Of a stretch of 13,880 bases of DNA, positions 13,478 to 13,880 are shown piece after piece (positions within the stretch are counted from its first letter, which is position 1; each line of letters begins with the position of its first letter). This DNA is from an uncultured Bacilli bacterium (GTDB lineage: Bacteria; Bacillota_I; Bacilli_A; RF39; UBA660). The notes under the pieces were generated by a model. It saw only the letters and a program-made list of their open reading frames with translations. It had not been told where the DNA came from and made no database searches. The stretch spans positions 1 to 13,880 of the forward strand of contig CANRQD010000022.1 of NCBI GenBank assembly GCA_947632685.1, written 5' to 3'. Position numbers and translations under genes: made by a program.

Positions 13478-13542
13478 AAAAAAACTTCTAGATTAATATA
13501 AGGACGAATTTCTCCGCGGTTCCACCTTATTTATTCTAGAAG
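13478..13542 (-). terminator. T-box leader terminator
   Basis: CTTCTAGA (13535-13542) pairs with TCTAGAAG (13485-13492) in a perfect 8-bp stem on the minus strand, followed by seven T (13478-13484). The stem encloses the T-box, with further pairing TAAGG/CCTTA inside. Confidence 0.8.
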
Positions 13543-13593
13543 AATCACTCTAAATATACTGCTCTCGAGATTCCACCCCGGTCATCACAACTT
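13478..13593 (-). promoter_or_regulatory. T-box riboswitch leader (glycine), unusually short
   Basis: The minus strand carries AAGGTGGAACCGCGG (13514-13528), a near-consensus T-box, followed by TTCGTCCTT (13500-13508), the matching 3' half of the antiterminator. The base after TGG is A, complementary to the U discriminator expected in bacterial tRNA-Gly, which agrees with the downstream gene. Sequence typical of stem I (GATGACCGGGG, AGAGCAG, AGAGTG) lies at about 13546-13586. Only about 50-65 bases separate the predicted start point (about 13593) from the T-box, much less than a usual stem I plus linker. I could not assign the specifier codon. Confidence 0.88.
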
Positions 13594-13599
13594 ATAAAA

Positions 13600-13628
13600 A
13601 TAATACTATATAACTACTATTTTGTCAA
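13600..13628 (-). promoter_or_regulatory. Promoter of the glyQS operon
   Basis: Minus strand TTGACA (13623-13628), 17-bp spacer, TATTAT (13600-13605). It lies 9 bases past the stop codon of the nuclease-type gene upstream, with no terminator between them. Confidence 0.85.
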
Positions 13629-13637
13629 TTATATATA

Positions 13638-13880
13638 TTATAGTTTTTCTAGTTCATTTTTAGTTAAACCTGTATATTTTAATATAATTTCTACATCCAT
13701 ATTATCTTCTTTCATTCTCTTAGCTATAGATATAGAATTTTCTTTTGCACCTTCTTTAATGCCTTCTTTTTTTCCCTCTTTTATTCCTTCCTTTATTCCT
13801 TCCTTTATTCCTTTTTGTATTCCTTCTTCTAATCCTTCCTTTAATCCTTTCTCTCTAAATTCTCTCTTTATTGAATTCTC
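13638..13880 (-). CDS. Rpn/PD-(D/E)XK nuclease family protein, C-terminal end only
   Basis: The final 80 codons of a gene that enters from the right edge. After a charged start (ENSIKREFREKG) there is a run of KEGI/KEGL-type four-residue repeats (about residues 11-45 of the fragment), then a C-terminal segment ISIAKRMKEDNMDVEIILKY and TGLTKNELEKL. This combination is typical of the C-termini of Rpn recombination-promoting nucleases and the related PD-(D/E)XK putative transposases common in gut bacteria. The nuclease domain lies outside the window, so activity and integrity cannot be judged. The stop codon is close to the glyQS promoter and no terminator is visible, so read-through is possible. 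Confidence 0.75.
   Translation of the reverse strand, partial: ENSIKREFREKGLKEGLEEGIQKGIKEGIKEGIKEGKKEGIKEGAKENSISIAKRMKEDNMDVEIILKYTGLTKNELEKL
13749..13850 (-). repeat. 12-bp coding repeats (KEGI/KEGL)
   Basis: About eight imperfect 12-bp units, consensus on the minus strand GGAATAAAGGAA, encode G-I-K-E type tetrapeptides in the nuclease-family gene. The best copies are 13779-13811. Such repeats change in number by slippage. Confidence 0.8.

Noticed and set aside
13638..13880. Complete insertion sequence at the right edge
   Set aside because: Only the C-terminal part of a nuclease-family gene is present. No terminal inverted repeats or target duplications can be seen, so no mobile element is called.
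1..13880. tRNA or rRNA genes
   Set aside because: I found no cloverleaf-like or G+C-rich rRNA-like segment; the only structured RNAs are leaders and terminators. This was by eye, not by a covariance search.

Overview
This is a chromosomal window from a very A+T-rich, low-G+C Gram-positive-type bacterium. The gene set and signals point to Bacilli or a mollicute-related gut lineage: single-chain glycyl-tRNA synthetase under a T-box, an infC-rpmI-rplT operon behind an L20-type leader, a HelD helicase, AGGAGG ribosome binding sites and TTGACA/TATAAT promoters. Conserved tryptophans are TGG and no conserved gene is broken by an in-frame TGA, so the standard bacterial code fits. All 16 visible stop codons are nonetheless TAA or TAG. 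I cannot name the species.

Left end (1-2564): a truncated type IV pilin-like gene on the minus strand is divergent from a plus-strand two-component system, an OmpR-type response regulator overlapping its membrane histidine kinase. These two are the only plus-strand genes. The kinase converges on the minus-strand block at a hairpin shared by both 3' ends.

Middle (2578-7059): reading in the direction of transcription (right to left) there is a single-span membrane protein of unknown function, ribosome recycling factor (frr), the RNA-polymerase-associated helicase HelD, and a two-gene unit of unknown function (a small hairpin membrane protein and an 89-residue protein) behind a near-ideal promoter. 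Most of these units have their own terminator and promoter.

Right part (7127-13455): a translation supercluster runs glyQS, a class I glutamine-amidotransferase-like hydrolase, infC, rpmI, rplT, rpsB, tsf, then a lipoprotein with a degenerate thioredoxin fold. The expected pyrH between tsf and frr is absent; two envelope-protein genes sit there instead. glyQS is controlled by a short T-box leader. infC-rpmI-rplT has its own promoter and an attenuator leader with two mutually exclusive pairings. infC most likely starts at a rare ATC codon. The far right end is the 3' end of an Rpn/PD-(D/E)XK-type nuclease gene with KEGI-type repeats.

The most unusual feature is that ribosomal proteins S2 and L20 both carry long charged C-terminal extensions ending in nearly the same Rho_N/SAP-like mini-domain, encoded by a 105-bp repeat about 87% identical at the DNA level. 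This suggests a shared, ribosome-linked accessory function not found in standard S2 or L20.
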